From NCBI GenBank assembly GCA_036924285.1, contig JAYKYS010000001.1, positions 38,563,501 through 38,627,500 on the forward strand: DNA of 64,000 bases, written 5' to 3'. Below, piece by piece: positions 12,319 through 24,975 of the stretch. The notes under the pieces are model-generated. The model saw only the letters and a list, made by a program, of their open reading frames with translations. It made no database searches and was not told the DNA's origin. How positions within the stretch are numbered: the stretch's first letter is position 1; each line of letters opens with the position of its first letter. Made by a program: the position numbers and the translations under genes. Source of the stretch: Asterella californica (lineage: Eukaryota > Streptophyta > Marchantiopsida > Marchantiales > Aytoniaceae).

Positions 12319-14975
12319 TCTACCCCCTCTGAACCTGTGCATCCTCCGGTATGCATCAGAGATACCAACCAAGGAGTGGACCGACACGCACCTCGTCTTA
12401 TCGTCCTTCTTCTCATCGTAGCCAACTTCACCTTCAAGGTCTTCTGCATAATCCTCATCCTCAAACTGAAACTCCGTCAAGATATATGCTAGATCGACCT
12501 CCTCATTTCTCTTTTTGAAAATCTTGACACGTTTACCTGCCACTGGTATCTTCAAGCTCGCTCCATCCAACTCTTGCAGGGCGTAAGTTGCGTTGTCATG
12601 AACCTTCTTCACCACATACGGACCAAATCATCGCATGGAAAACTTCCGGAGTGCACTATGCTGGTTGTCTAGACTGTTGTCGTAGACTAACACCCAATCA
12701 CCTTCTTTAATTTCTCTAGGTCTCAAACGATGTCGTTGATCAAATCTGACCTTGTTCTTCAACCGTGCTTCTCGCAGCCTATCCAAAGCAGCTTGGATAT
12801 CCTCAGGTCTTCTCTCTAATTGCCTAATTCGAATAGCAAGAAGCTCTTCCCTAGTCAGATTGTCTTCCCAAGGTAACATACTCCATGTCAAAACGTATTC
12901 TTCAATCGGCATGATAGGTTTTGACTTGTGATGAGTTCCACCGGCATGTAATCTGTCATCGAGCTGTGCGTCGTTCGATCTGTTCATAACGCAAATGATA
13001 AGAGTTGAGGTCACTCGTGCACCTTTCCGTTGCAGGCCTTCACCAAAGCCTTCACAATGGGTGGATGACCACGTTCACTCTTGACATTCCTTTCAAGATT
13101 GTAAGCAGTTGTCAATGACAACCTCACCCCACACCTTGCAAAGAATTCACGAGCCTCATGTGCATCTAACTCTCCTCGATCTGCAGTGATCTTTCTCACA
13201 CATCCATATCGACAAACAACCTCTTCCAAGAGAAATCTACATACCCCTTCAGTTGTCTTTGTCCGAAGTGTCATACCCTCGACTTGATTTGAAAGATCTT
13301 CTCTAGCAAGTACCAAGTATCTCATCTGCCACAATCCAACCGGCATAATCACCAAGTCTATCACCCACTTGAAGTGGATTACCAACGGGTAAGTCGGGTG
13401 TAATCCGTCACGATGTCGGATGTTTGAATACATCTGACATGTCAAACAAGACTTCACAAAAGATACAACATCCCTGTACATGTTTTTCCACCAATACCGC
13501 TCTTTCATCTTGGTAAAAGTCTTAGCGGTATCCCACCTTTCTGCTTCGGTCGCTTCCAAAGAAATCCATCCTGCAACATGAAGTTATAGGTCTTCCTTCG
13601 AACTCTCTGAAACCTCTCATCCGTCCAAGCTGTATGCTTAACCATCGTACTAAGGTACTTTTCGGTGTCAAGCAAATCACCATCATACAATCCTTCAACA
13701 AACAACTCATCTTCTCTTCCTGTCTGTGCAATTGAATAGAACTTTGCACCCACGTCGTCAATATCTTCAACCATCTCATCTTCCCCATCATACCGAGCTC
13801 GAGATAACATATCTGCCATCGGATTATCCTTCCCTGCAATATGTCTAAACTCTGGGTTCAACGACTTGATATATGCGATCCATCGTAACATCGCAATATC
13901 AGGAGTTGAACAATTCATGATCATCCTTAACAACGGCAAGCAATCAGTTTCAACCACCACTACTGCTCCAATCAAATACTCTTTCTCAGTTTTCATAGCT
14001 GAAATAATACCCCACAGTTCTCTCTTCACTTGCGGGTAAGCACGTTGTCGAGCACTTAACACCTTCGCTCCAAACCTAACCGCAAACCTGGCTCCATCCT
14101 CATCATCCTGTCCGACTGCCCATCCAATTGCAACTGGACTTGTATCCACAGTAAGAACCACCGGCCTAGCACCCTTGTAATCAATCCTTCTCAAAACTCG
14201 AGGAGATGATAGTAAAGACTTCAGCTTCCTTACCGCATCAGTATGCTCTTCCTCTCATCTGAACTTATTATCCTTACGCAACAATCCATACAACGGATCC
14301 ACCACATGCGCATAATGAGAAATCCAAATGTGGTAGAATACACAAGCACCTAAAAATCTTCTTACTTCTGTCAGCGAGTTGCAAACCTCATTCATTCTTC
14401 CAATCGCATCCACCTTGTTCGGATCTGGCTTCCGACCAAACGATCCACACAAATGACCAACAATCAAAACCTCTCTAACCCCAAATGTAGACTTCGCACC
14501 TGACAGCATAAGATGAACTTCCTCAAATCGGGATAAGATCTTCTCACAATCTGCGATATGATCGATGACGTATCGCCGACACCTGTTCTGATCTAATGCT
14601 TCATCCTTCTCATCTTCCACACATCCTTTGATGGGGATATCATCCAAGAACGACATCATCTTTTCAAGGATGAAGTCTCTTAGAACTCGATTCATCCCGT
14701 TCATCATGTGTGCTACCGAGTTGGTAGCTCCCTGTGGTAAAGTACACATCCTAACCAACCCCAAAGGTGTCCTCATTGTCGTGAAGCTTCTTCTCTCCTC
14801 CGCTAGTTGAAACTGATCATACCCTGAGTAAAGATCTCCTATTGAGTAAATTGCTCTTCCTGCAAACGCTTCAGCAAACTCATCCACAATCGGTCTCATC
14901 CCAGCATTTCTGATTGACTGCGTTCACCAGTTGCATGTCTTGGATGAACCGCAATGACCCATTCTTCCCACTCAT
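12235..14975 (-). pseudogene. Ty3/gypsy pol pseudogene (RT, RNase H, integrase), gag-deleted
   Basis: The order on the minus strand is RT, RNase H, integrase. RT begins abruptly at 14975 with MSG followed by KNGSLRFIQDMQLVNAV. It shifts frame near 14900 and continues with YSGYDQFQLAEE, LPQGATNSVAHMMN and the active-site variant MSFLDDI. RNase H occupies about 14194-13780 (TVDTSPVAIGWAVG, KRELWG, VETDCLPLL, GKDNPMADMLSR). Integrase occupies about 13559-13011: a zinc-binding part (KSCLTCQMY), then Asp in WVIDLV, Asp in ITADRGE and Glu in SERGHPP as the DDE triad. A C-terminal part runs into the polypurine tract and LTR A. Stops or shifts near 14900, 14256, 13520, 13010 and 12627 make it inactive. 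Protease, gag and the first part of RT are missing. Confidence 0.9.
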
Positions 14976-15056
14976 GACTGCCAATCTCTTCTTCAAAGTT
15001 CACACACAGAAGAAATCTCTACCCCAGACCTTCACGTCGAGTTCATCACCGTATCG
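14976..15056 (-). other. Leader between LTR B and the truncated gag/pol start
   Basis: This ~80 bp stretch repeats the leader between LTR A and the gag ATG (10382-10457), including GACCTTCACGTCGAGTTCA in + orientation. It is where a tRNA primer-binding site is expected, but no TGG-starting sequence complementary to a tRNA 3' end lies directly at the LTR edge. The primer is therefore unknown. Confidence 0.6.
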
Positions 15057-16905
15057 TGTCGGATTTTGCATGAAGGATGTCTAAGAAAACGCGAGGTTCC
15101 TGACTATGGAGATGTTGTGTGCTGAAACAAGACAAGACAGAGAAAAACAACCACGAAAACGAATGCTGTGATATATACCAACTCCAAATGTATATACACT
15201 GCCGGTTCTTTCTCCTAAGAGCACAGAACTGAGAAACAGACCATAGCGGTCTGTAACCTGCTTCAAAAGCCCCTAAAAACAACCCTTGAATCACAACCTT
15301 GACCGAAGCGTAGCTCAAAGCAAGAGAAACTTCTCTTTGCTAACAAATAGAGTCACAGTAGTATCACGCGATCCAAACCCAAGTCAAAACCACACCCATG
15401 TACAAGCTCTTAGCCAAGACTAGCTACCACAAGCTGTATATAGCCAACCAGAACTCTAACGAACTCAAAAGAGCAAAATCCGTAGCAAAGAAACCGAAAA
15501 AGGCTTATATGAGAACTTCCTCTTTTTGCCAAACGGACTTCAGATGTCGATAGGGTCTCCTCCGCTGACTCTGTTAACCTAAGAAACCTTCAGATCCGAC
15601 TCTCAACAGTCGAGATATCACCGATTTTTGATCGCAAGTGATCGAATCTTCAAAAACTCCTCCCTGCGGCTTAAAACTGCACACACCGCACAAACGGATC
15701 ATCTAAACTGATATCCGTCTTCCCTGGCAGATAGATCTAGCTATCACCAATCCAACGAGACTCCAAACAAGTCGTTTGGAGTTCCCCTTGCAAAACCACG
15801 CAAGAAATTTAGTCGTAGGTTGCAAAAAGCTGATGTAAATGGACTCCCTGCGGCTCAAACTCGCTCACCTCACCCAAACCAACAATCCAATCCACGTATT
15901 GTCTTCTCCTATGCGTAGATGAAGACTCCCTGATCGCGTAGGCATCAAGAACGAAGAGCTTGGCACACCGAATGCGAAGAACAACCCAATTTTAGATCGC
16001 ATGCGATGAAAAACTTGACGCAAGCGTTTCCCTACGAGCCAATTTCACTCAGAACTCCTAAACCGTCCGATGAAACTTTGTATCGTCTTCAATTTCCTAT
16101 AGAACTCGATGTTCTTATCCCGATGGATCCAAGGACAACAAGTTTGGACTCCGGAACGGTCCGAACGGTCCAACTCTCCTTCACAAGTAACTGAAATCTC
16201 CCAATCTTCTTCCTGCGTCTCAATTTCTCTCAGTACACATCCCCCGATTCGTCTCTTCCCAAACCGTCTTAATCTGTGCGTAGCAGGCACAGATCTGAAC
16301 CCAATGACACCTTGCGTGCGTGTATTGGACTTCCCAATTCTCTAAAACGTCCATCGACAAGTCGCAGAAACAAGCTAGCTCTTTAAGCTGTCCCCTTACG
16401 TCAGTCTCTATACGTACCAGTTCTCTTCAATAATGAGGAAGCAGACCCCTTGCGTCTTTAATATAACGCTTGGGGCTGCAAATACCCAGTCAGCAAGTAA
16501 ACTAGGGCCTAGCTTGATTTTCTCTTCTTTCGAGTCGCATAACTTCTCCAGTAGGTGTCCAAACGAAGTAGACAAGATGCCCATGGAAAGCTTGCAATGA
16601 GCTCTACCCATCTATGTGATGAAAGTGAGGATCCGAAGTTGTGCCAAAAGCCCATAAGCTGGGGCCTAGCTTGTTTTCTCCATCTTTCGAGTCCGTAACT
16701 TCTCCAGTATGCGTCCAAACGAAGTAGACAAAGTGCATATGGAAAGCTGACAATGGGCTCTATCCATCTATGCGATGAAAATGGAGATCCGAAATGATGC
16801 CAAAAGCTCGTAAGCTAAGGCCTAGCTTGTCTTTCTCATGAATGTCTTTGGAGCGACAAGCATCGAATTCTGAATTTCAGATAGGAGCCGGTCCACGACA
16901 CGACA
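15057..16905 (-). repeat. Long terminal repeat B (5' LTR of the pol-bearing unit)
   Basis: It begins TGTCGGATTTTGC and ends CACGACACGACA, and matches LTR A end to end. The upstream flank on the minus strand has no polypurine tract (ACGCAATGAG follows in + orientation). This is therefore the outer edge of the element, with the internal region towards lower coordinates. Tandem near-repeats inside the LTR (AAGCCCGTAAGCTGAGGCCTAG-like blocks near 16500, 16650 and 16820) are also present in LTR A. No matching target-site duplication was found at the other end of the composite. Confidence 0.9.
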
Positions 16906-17424
16906 ACGCAATGAGATGCGTCTCGCAATCTCTTCTCTCTCCACATACAAGTATCATTGTACTCATATGCTTACATGCAATACCGCAGCTAAACCTATGC
17001 TGATCTCTCCAAACATCTCCAACACATACACACCCTTCTATGGATATTTTCATACAATGAGAATCGAGATGACTTGTCGAATGATGGTTGACCTAACACT
17101 CTGCACATGCTCCTCCTACGTCTTTACCTCCAGGGTAAAGTGTCCGCTATGCTCAACTGTCTGAGCACCCTCCTCCATGAAGATCTGCTCTAACTCAAAG
17201 AGACTGTTCTCTTGAGTTAAGAGATGAGTCACCTTTGGATGGAGCTGACCCTCCAACTCATATACTTATCTACAAAGGCTCACTCATTCAGGATCTCATG
17301 TACCTTTTGAGCAACTACCAAGTCGGCTTTCAATTATGTCAATTGCTCACGATCTTGTGTTCGAGTACGTCGTAACTCCTCAATGTGCTCTCTTAAATCT
17401 GGATAAGGAACTCATAGATGATAT
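16906..17424 (-). other. Spacer between LTR B and LTR C, possible gag-like remnant
   Basis: Read on the minus strand from 17424, this gives a broken, Glu/Gln/Lys-rich, coiled-coil-like translation (HIEELRRTRTQDREQL, then LKADLVVAQKV) with several stops. Composition and position behind an LTR suggest decayed retroelement internal sequence. No diagnostic motif was found. Confidence 0.35.
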
Positions 17425-19124
17425 TGTCGTAACAGATTTTGCGTGAAGGTTATCCAGGAAAACATGAGGTTCCTAGTTGTGGAGATATCTTGTGCTGAAC
17501 AAAGACAAGAAAGAGGGAGACAAGCACGAGAACGAGCGTCGTAATATATACCAACTCTCAATTTATAGACACTGCCGATTCTTTGTCCTTAAGAACAAAA
17601 AATAAGAAAACAGGCCGGAGCGATCTATAATCTGCATCAAACTCCCTAAAACGAGTCCTTGAATCTCAACCTAGATCCAAAACTATCGAAGCGTAGCTCA
17701 AACCAAGAGAAACATCCCTTTGCTAACCGAAAGACCTGCACCAGCATCACACAATTCAAACCCAAGTCCAAACAACGTCCATGTATAAACCCTTAGCTAA
17801 AGCTGGCTACCACAAGCTGTACAGAACTCTAACGAACTCAAAAGGACGAAAGCCGTAGCGAGTGAATCAAGAAAAGCCTATTTGAAAACTTTCTTCTTTC
17901 GTCAATCCGTCTTCAGATGTCTATGAGGCATTCCTTCCTAACTCCATTGGCCCTAAGAACTCCCAAATAAGACTCCTGACAGTCGAGATATCGCCGATTT
18001 TAAGTAGCAGATGATCGAACTTCCAAAAACTCCTTCTTGTGGCTTAAAATCGCATACCGTCCAAACGAATAGCCTGATCTGGATCTGTCTTCTCTGGTAT
18101 CTAGCTACCTTGAACTCAAAGAGACTCCAAACAAGTTGTTTGGAGTTCCCCTCACTAAACCACGCAAGAAATGTGGTCACAGGAAACAAAAAATTGACGT
18201 AAATCGACTCCCTACGGCTCAAACTCACTCACCACACTCAAACCAATAATCCAATCCACATACGGTCTGCTCCTATGCTAGGTGAAGACTCTCTGATAGC
18301 ATAGGCACCAAGAACAAAGAACTTGGTTTGATTGCGAAGAACAACCTAACCTCATATTGTAGGCGACTAAAAATTGAAGTAAGCGTTTCTCTGCGAATCA
18401 ATTTCGTCCAGAACTCCCAAATCATCCAATGAAACTTCGTATCGTCTTCAATTTCCTGAAGAACTCGACGTTCTGATCCTGATGGATCCAAAGATATCAA
18501 GTTTGGACTCCGGAACGGCTTCAATGGTCCAACTCCCCTTCACATGTCATTGAAGCACTCCAAATTTCTTCCCTTACGTCTCAATTTCTCCAGAATACAC
18601 TCCTTGATCTGTCTCTTCACGAACCGTCTAAACCAATGCGTGGCCTGCACAGATCTGAACCCAATGACGACTTGCGTGTTTGCATTAGATCTCCAAATCT
18701 CCCGAATTGTGTGTCAACAGATCGCAAGTACAAGCTAACCCCTTAACCTGCTCCTTTACATCAGTCGTAGTACGTGAAGTTTTTCACAAATAATGAACAA
18801 GCAGATCCCTTGCATCCTAAGTATAGCGTCAGGAACCGTGAATACCCAATCATCAATAGTAAGCTCTATAGAGCCTAGCTTGATTTTCCCATCTTCCGAG
18901 TCTCGTAACTTCACCACTAGACGTCCAAATGAAATAGATGAAGTGTCCACGAAAAGCTGACAACGAGCTCCAGGGTTTAGGATAATGACCTCCAATTGAT
19001 GTAATGAAAGTGAAGATCGAAAGTTGTGTAAAAAGCTCATTTTTAGTCATATGAGCTTCTCTAAAGCAATAATTATAAGTATCAAAAGTAGATTTTCATA
19101 TAGGAGCCGGTCCAAGACATGACA
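17425..19124 (-). repeat. Diverged LTR C of the same gypsy family
   Basis: It begins TGTCGTAACAGATTTTGCG, ends AGGAGCCGGTCCAAGACATG followed by ACA, and follows the order of LTRs A and B throughout, but with many more differences and about 150 bp shorter. No polypurine tract precedes it on the minus strand and the 5 bp flanks (GATAT, ACGTA) do not match. It is either the 5' LTR of a separate decayed copy or a solo LTR that has lost its duplication. Confidence 0.85.
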
Positions 19125-19345
19125 ACGTAGCATACACAATCCAAAACCAAGTGTTTAACCTGTCCCTTAGCGACAGCTACCTCATGTAACTCAACTACAA
19201 CACCCTCTACATGCAACATCATGTGCTCTTTGAATCTAACCCAATCTCTTGAAGACATAGTTGGTTCAACTGGAATTGACACTTGAGATAGTGAGGGCTC
19301 GGTCTGATCTATGGACTCTCGAATGTGACGGAAGTTATTCATGAG
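19125..19345 (-). other. Short open frame next to LTR C
   Basis: A minus-strand frame (19342 to 19082) encodes a hydrophilic stretch including SSRDWVRFKEHMM and then runs into LTR C. It may be coding sequence of an older element into which the LTR element inserted. It matches no family I recognise. Confidence 0.25.
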
Positions 19346-19993
19346 ACCAGAGAGTGAAGATGGAGACTATGCACACCGCAAAGGAGTTGTAGTGGTCTTC
19401 ATAGAGAGAGCGACCATCGGCAATGAGTAGAAGATCAAGTTATATCTAGATCTGGAGCGGAAGACCTTTGCTCGGATTTACATGTCCGTCTTCTTCAGCG
19501 AGAAGAAGACTTACATACAAGGTTGGGAGGTAGAGTTCTTGAAGTGGGTCAACAAGAGAGATAGAGTCGACTGGAGAGTATGAGTTCACCTTTATGTCGA
19601 GGACTATGTACGCTTGTTGGATACCAAGATCGTTTGACATCTTTTGGTGTTCCTAGTTCATCTTTATTCCATAGTTGGAGAGATGTCAGAGGAGGAGTGA
19701 GAGTCTTTGTTGCTCAGATCAAGACGCACTTATGCTATATAACTGGATGTCTCTATGAGAGTAGTCAGAGCAATCTCAGATAGTGGATCGGAGCTTGGAG
19801 GTATATCAAAGAGGTGTGAAACTGGGACGTCATCTGGTCTCATCGTGACACCAGGAGAAGAGAGTGATGAGTCACCACTGTGATCTTCAAGAGGAGTAGT
19901 AGCTTAAGTCAGTCCTCTCAGAGGTCACGACAGCAAGAGATACTTTTAGATGATATCTAGTCCAATCTCATGGAGACAACTCCAGTTGAGCCT
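19346..19993. other. Unrecognised sequence with short + strand coding-like segment
   Basis: Around 19470-19560 the + strand reads SVFFSEKKTYIQGWEVEFLK before a stop, which looks protein-like rather than random. It is broken within about 40 codons and I cannot assign a family. It is probably retroelement debris, given its neighbours. Confidence 0.2.
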
Positions 19994-20664
19994 CGGCGAG
20001 AGCTTTCCATGGATATGTAGAACTCCTCGAACTAACATCAGAGCTGCGAATTATGATCGATCCTGTGGTCGGATTGTGGTATAATTTTAAAGAACAAAAA
20101 GGAGGGCGGGACCACTGATCTCTAGAAGTAGATATGAGAGGGACTCGATGTCAATGCGGGTCAGGACGAGTCAACCGATCCTAGGGTTTGACGGACAGAC
20201 TCTATGGACATGAGGTGATGATATGATCAATACCAAGGTGCATTTCAGTCCAGACTTGAGCGTCTGGACTTAAGAACGACCCAAGGGTTAGGACAAGACT
20301 AAGAAATGAGACGGCGAGATAGACCACCGATCGAGAGCTTGGATCTAGACGGACATCACGGCCGGTTGGACCACTAGGTGTGCTAGAGGTACCGTTTAAG
20401 ACCTTGGAGTTTATGAGAAGTCCGCCCCAAGTCATGTTGTGACTTGCTCATGTTTTGAGAACGACCTAGCAAGTCTAGGTTGGAACTTCAGGGAATGTTG
20501 AGCTTGAGAGTTAAGAAGATGGTCCAACTCTAGTCTGGACCAGATAATGATAAGTGGTGTATGAACACTAACGTGTGGTTGTGGTTTGCAAGTAAACGTT
20601 GTGAGTTTTGTGACTTACTGAGCAAGAGCTTTAGCTGACGCAACAGGTGATAGGTGCACGAAAA
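19994..20664 (+). repeat. Dispersed ~600 bp repeat, copy 2
   Basis: This is the partner of 5557-6153 in the same orientation, with the same sharp right end GGTGCACGAAAA. It differs by about 60 extra bases after GATCGATCC that include GGAGGGCGGGACCACTGATC. No coding frame. Confidence 0.7.
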
Positions 20665-23600
20665 AACTCTTGAGACACTTAGAAACATGACTCGAGTACT
20701 AATTCGACCCCCCTAACTTTGAACGATCATAACACCCTTATCAGTGCTTCAAATAGATCGATCTTTGCCTCACAGATCTCTCGAGATTGTAGCCTATCTC
20801 GAGAGATTTCCAACGAGACCTCACACTTTGCAAATGACATCAAGAAGACCTCTGAAACCCAAAAATCGTCCTTTGGACTTTGATGAACTTGATTGGTCGC
20901 AAATGGACAAATGAGAAAAGAGATTGGAGATCACTTTATCTTCTACTTGGCACCATAGAACGAGTTGAAACCTTAAAATATTCTCACCCCTTCAAAGCTT
21001 GAACCAAAATACTTCGAGCTCCAACCTTTAAGATAATCACCCTCGTCATGCGATAGAGATTACAATGACACGAGAATACTCAAGATTCAATACAAGTCAA
21101 GATGATGACCTTGAATCAATCTACAATGGAAGGTACTACAAAAAGAAATGAGGAAGCCATCACTTGATTACAGTACTTCTCATCAAAGTTTCTCGTGATC
21201 CACGCACGATAGCTGATCTTCTGTCCGCATTGACATCGGATATCAACCCAGACATTGAAAGAGACGTTGGCTGGAAAGTTCATGTCCATTCACTCATCAA
21301 AATAAGATGTACACAGTCATGTCTCAATTCTCTCCATCTGTGAAGATCGATAAGATCATCGAAGTAAGTAAATCCATCACCTTCTTCATGAGCTCTTCAC
21401 CAAAGTATGCAACGAACCACAATAAAAAATGATCGCGATGGATGTAGTGAAGCTTGATATGAAAGATTCAGAAATGAAAGATCCAGAACTCGGATCAGTC
21501 CTCCATCCATAAATACAACTCTTGTAGCTTCTCACCCCTCACGTAAGACACTAAGACTCACTCACGAAAATCACCTAGAGAAGAATACCCCCACAAACCC
21601 TTGACCCTCTATCTTATACACAAATTTAACAACAAGAGTCACTCACGTGAATGTCCACGCATCATTGCGCTAGCACGTCTCATTATCGTGCGATCTAACA
21701 TCTCAGATAACCGTGGACGTGGTATCTAATATGTTGTCAAGCGAGTTACATGAAAAGATCTATGAGATGTAAAAACAACACAATTCAAGTTCTACGATGG
21801 ATTCACATGTGAGCCGTGTCATAGCACGACACCGTAAGCAATATAATGAATTTCTTAAGATCTACAATTACATCTTACTTTGAGACTCTCTCTCAAACAA
21901 CCTATTAACAATTCTCTAGTCTCGCAGACAACCTCATGGATTACAAAACAAAGCTCATAGTTGGGTCCACAAAAGGAATCTTATTTTGTGAAATGCAACT
22001 TCACTTGATCGTCTTGGCAGGACCTACGATCAAGAGGAGGTTCTTCGTTGTTGCCATGATGTCTCTCCTTTTGACCTTCAATTTGTCTTCTTGAGGTGTA
22101 GGACGTGAAGTTGTATGTCGAGCCGTACTCATCGATTCTTGGATCTCAAGTTTGGGAGGGACACTCTAAGTATCTTGAACTTCTATCGAGACTTCACGAA
22201 GTTATCTCCATATGCTCCATATGCTCCAGTTATCACTTTTCAAGCGGCAACATAGTCCCTCCCGCAACTTTCTTCTTTAAAATAGGAATGCACATCCTAC
22301 TTAATCTCTTCGCAACTCCTCCTTAACAACAGGTGATACTACTAGAGCCTCATGTCTTTTAGGAGGATCCTCATCTAAAAATGAATTTCCTCGAGGGTCA
22401 CTAAGAGGTCCTTACATTTCTCAATTTCTTGATATTTCAAGAATTAGTTGCAGTTCTCGTGACCACAACTCTATTTATATTAAGTTTCCCCCTCCTACAT
22501 TCTACAATGAAATACTGCCAAAGTATACGTTACGAGGATGTCACAACTTCAGCAGTGTGTGTGCGAGCGGATAAGTGGGTCGTGTTTGGCTTCAATTCTC
22601 CTCATTCTTTCCTGTCACCTTCTGAATATCCTCCTGTGTGATAGGCCACTTTGTCTATCATCCACTTTGTAATAATCAGAATGAAAGAATTCATTTCTTG
22701 AACAGCAGAAGAGGATTGCCCTTCGAGATTACACACATCAGCTTCCCTTACCTCTAACTTGACTTAGGTTGCAGATGATCCTTCACTTAGTAACAGTGCT
22801 ATCACCTTAGAATCCCATATGGAAAAACTACTACTGTTCTTCACAACTAGAAGGTCTCTAGCTCTCCAAGCGGCAGATAGTAATTTGGTCCACTTGCGGT
22901 ATGTTACTTGGTAGCGACTCTCAAATTTGACGGAGGAATTCCTCGCTGCAAGCTTCTTCCTTGAGCCACGGCTGATTCCAGAGAAAATTCAAGAAGTCTT
23001 AGGCACCTGCTGGGCGCCGATCAGTGCTCATACGCGATGTCTTTCCCTTAGACGGTATGCCCAAGCTCTTCTTTGATTGCCATGTGCGTACGGGAGGCAG
23101 AGGTCTACCTACTATGGTACGTAAGTGGTTGCACTACTACATGGCATACTTCTAGTCTTCTAGGGAAAATACCCTTCCTATTAACCTTTTGGTATGGAGT
23201 CTCTTAATACATTTAGATGGGGGGTTTACCATCCATGGTAAAGAACCCAAAAAGAACACACAGATTCCCATCCTTCTAGGTGATAAAAAGCAAGTGGGTT
23301 CTTCCGAGTGTGTTCCCTGCTCTTGTTTCAAGGCTAAGGATCGAGAAGTACGTACTGTATTCATTTAAAGTAACTAAAACATTCCATGTGGTAATGTTGT
23401 TAGTCATAAAGCAAAAATTTTAGAGTTTAAGAGAAATAGTTACATTAAAATCCTCTCACGGTTAATATGTAGGCACCACAACTTCAAAGTTCAAAACTCG
23501 ATTCTTAATTCAGAATTCACTGCCGACTCAATCCTCAACACTTGACATTAGATACATTTCACATAAAATTCATTGTGATTTTGCTACTCAGTGACATATG

Positions 23601-23700
23601 TACCGACCACGATACATCTTTGTGTCGATGTCAAACAATTTCGCATATTCATCAGTCTATCGACGCTTGTGCATGTCATATATCACATGTCTCATGTTGA
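20665..23700. other. Intergenic; no gene recognised
   Basis: Both strands were read. Short open frames show no recognisable domain. A + strand fragment near 21175-21300 reads VSRDPRTIADLLSALTSDIN and may be remnant coding sequence, without family assignment. No tRNA or tandem repeat of note. Confidence 0.35.
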
Positions 23701-24221
23701 GTGGATTACCTGAAGATGATACTTTCATTATTTGAAATAATTCTCATCACTATACCGTCCGTTATTCCCTCGATCTATGCATATGTACGACATTTCATCT
23801 CCAACACGAAAGAAATTTTCGTATTTACCTCTACAGATTGTCCTTCCATCTCTTTCAATTCGTTCCCACTTTTATGTAAAAATATTAAAGAAATACAAGT
23901 TAATGAGAGATGTAGACAAGTTAACAGAATCCAAAATATAGCAAGAAAACATTCTGATTTTGAATTGTCAATGTCTGATGAAAGTAGAGAGTTTTGTATG
24001 GGGTTCGTGAGAAATATGATGCATATAGTCCAACAGTAGAAGAGTTTGTTTTGGGAGAGTTTGGTTTGCAAAAGTCAGACACAGATGAAGATGAGTTTGA
24101 AGAAAGAGACATGATAGAATTACATATGTTTCTCCATACGAATAGATATTTCATAGAGCGGGGTGGATTCCACATAGATAATTTTTTATTCATTTTCTCG
24201 AAAAATCATTTAGATAGTTGA
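23701..24221 (+). CDS. Two overlapping short open frames, doubtful gene
   Basis: The first frame (23701-24039) starts with a hydrophobic segment LFEIILITIPSVIPSIYAYV, which could be a membrane span or signal anchor, followed by a soluble part. The second (23994-24221, a different frame) is acidic (DTDEDEFEERDM). A frameshift or an intron would be needed to join them. Antisense frames are equally open. No family recognised, so this is at best a candidate. Confidence 0.15.
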
Positions 24222-24868
24222 TGAAGATAGACAAGAGTTTGCTTTTTGAATTAGTACAATTGACTGAGGATCGCCGTGTGTTCTATACACTCATAATACT
24301 CTCACTCATAACTTTCAAGTGCTAATGATCATTAGCTAGTTGTAGCACTAGATAAATTCAGTCACCATGAAAATGATGCATGTTTAGCAAAATCTTTTTT
24401 CTTGTTTCTATTATCTCATTTATGGATCAAATATTTATAAAGATAATTGGATGAAGACGGGATTAAATAATCTAAAGATTATTAATATTTTTTAGGTTGG
24501 CTTTTCACGGTACATCCGAATAAGGAGTATGAGACTCTCAACATTCGATAGTGGTTCAAACACTATACAAATAACTTTTAGAGAGGTTAGACTGTATCCG
24601 CCTATCCCCACCTGTACAACCACAACATACAACTGTGCTGCGTGGCGCATGACTGATAGAAACTATGTTCACAGTTGTAGTTTCATCTGACAGACAGGTG
24701 TCTTTCCCCACAATTCAGGAACTACAGAGCCGTCAGAATAAGTTGGAAGGAAGACAAGTCACGCAAAGAGGACGAATGTTTGTTTGGCTGCCTGAAGAAT
24801 TCTAAATAGACCATAAACCAAACACAAAAACAGCATAAACCAAAGCAAAACAGCTGAGCACAGCAACC

Positions 24869-24975
24869 CGCCACGCATATGAATAGCCAACGGATGGAAA
24901 GACCCCATCAAGCCTTACAAGGGAAAGAGGGACCCGAAGGGCCAAGCAACCAACGCCCCGAAGGGAGGAGCAAAA
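24869..24975 (-). repeat. Dispersed repeat (CCCTTCGGG ... GGCTATTCATT family), copy 2
   Basis: Reverse-strand copy: GAATAGCCAACGGATGG, CATCAAGCCTTACAAGGG and CCCGAAGGGCCAAGC occur in order. It faces the + strand copy at 25638-25860, so the two form an inverted pair about 660 bp apart. Confidence 0.65.

Noticed and set aside
15046..15318. Cys/Phe-rich minus-strand frame repeated at 10359-10668
   Set aside because: Both lie at the edge of LTRs B and A and are duplicated only because the LTRs are. No protein similarity.
23152..23364. Minus-strand frame with hydrophobic stretch near 23250
   Set aside because: Short, no family, and surrounded by equally open frames; no support for a gene.
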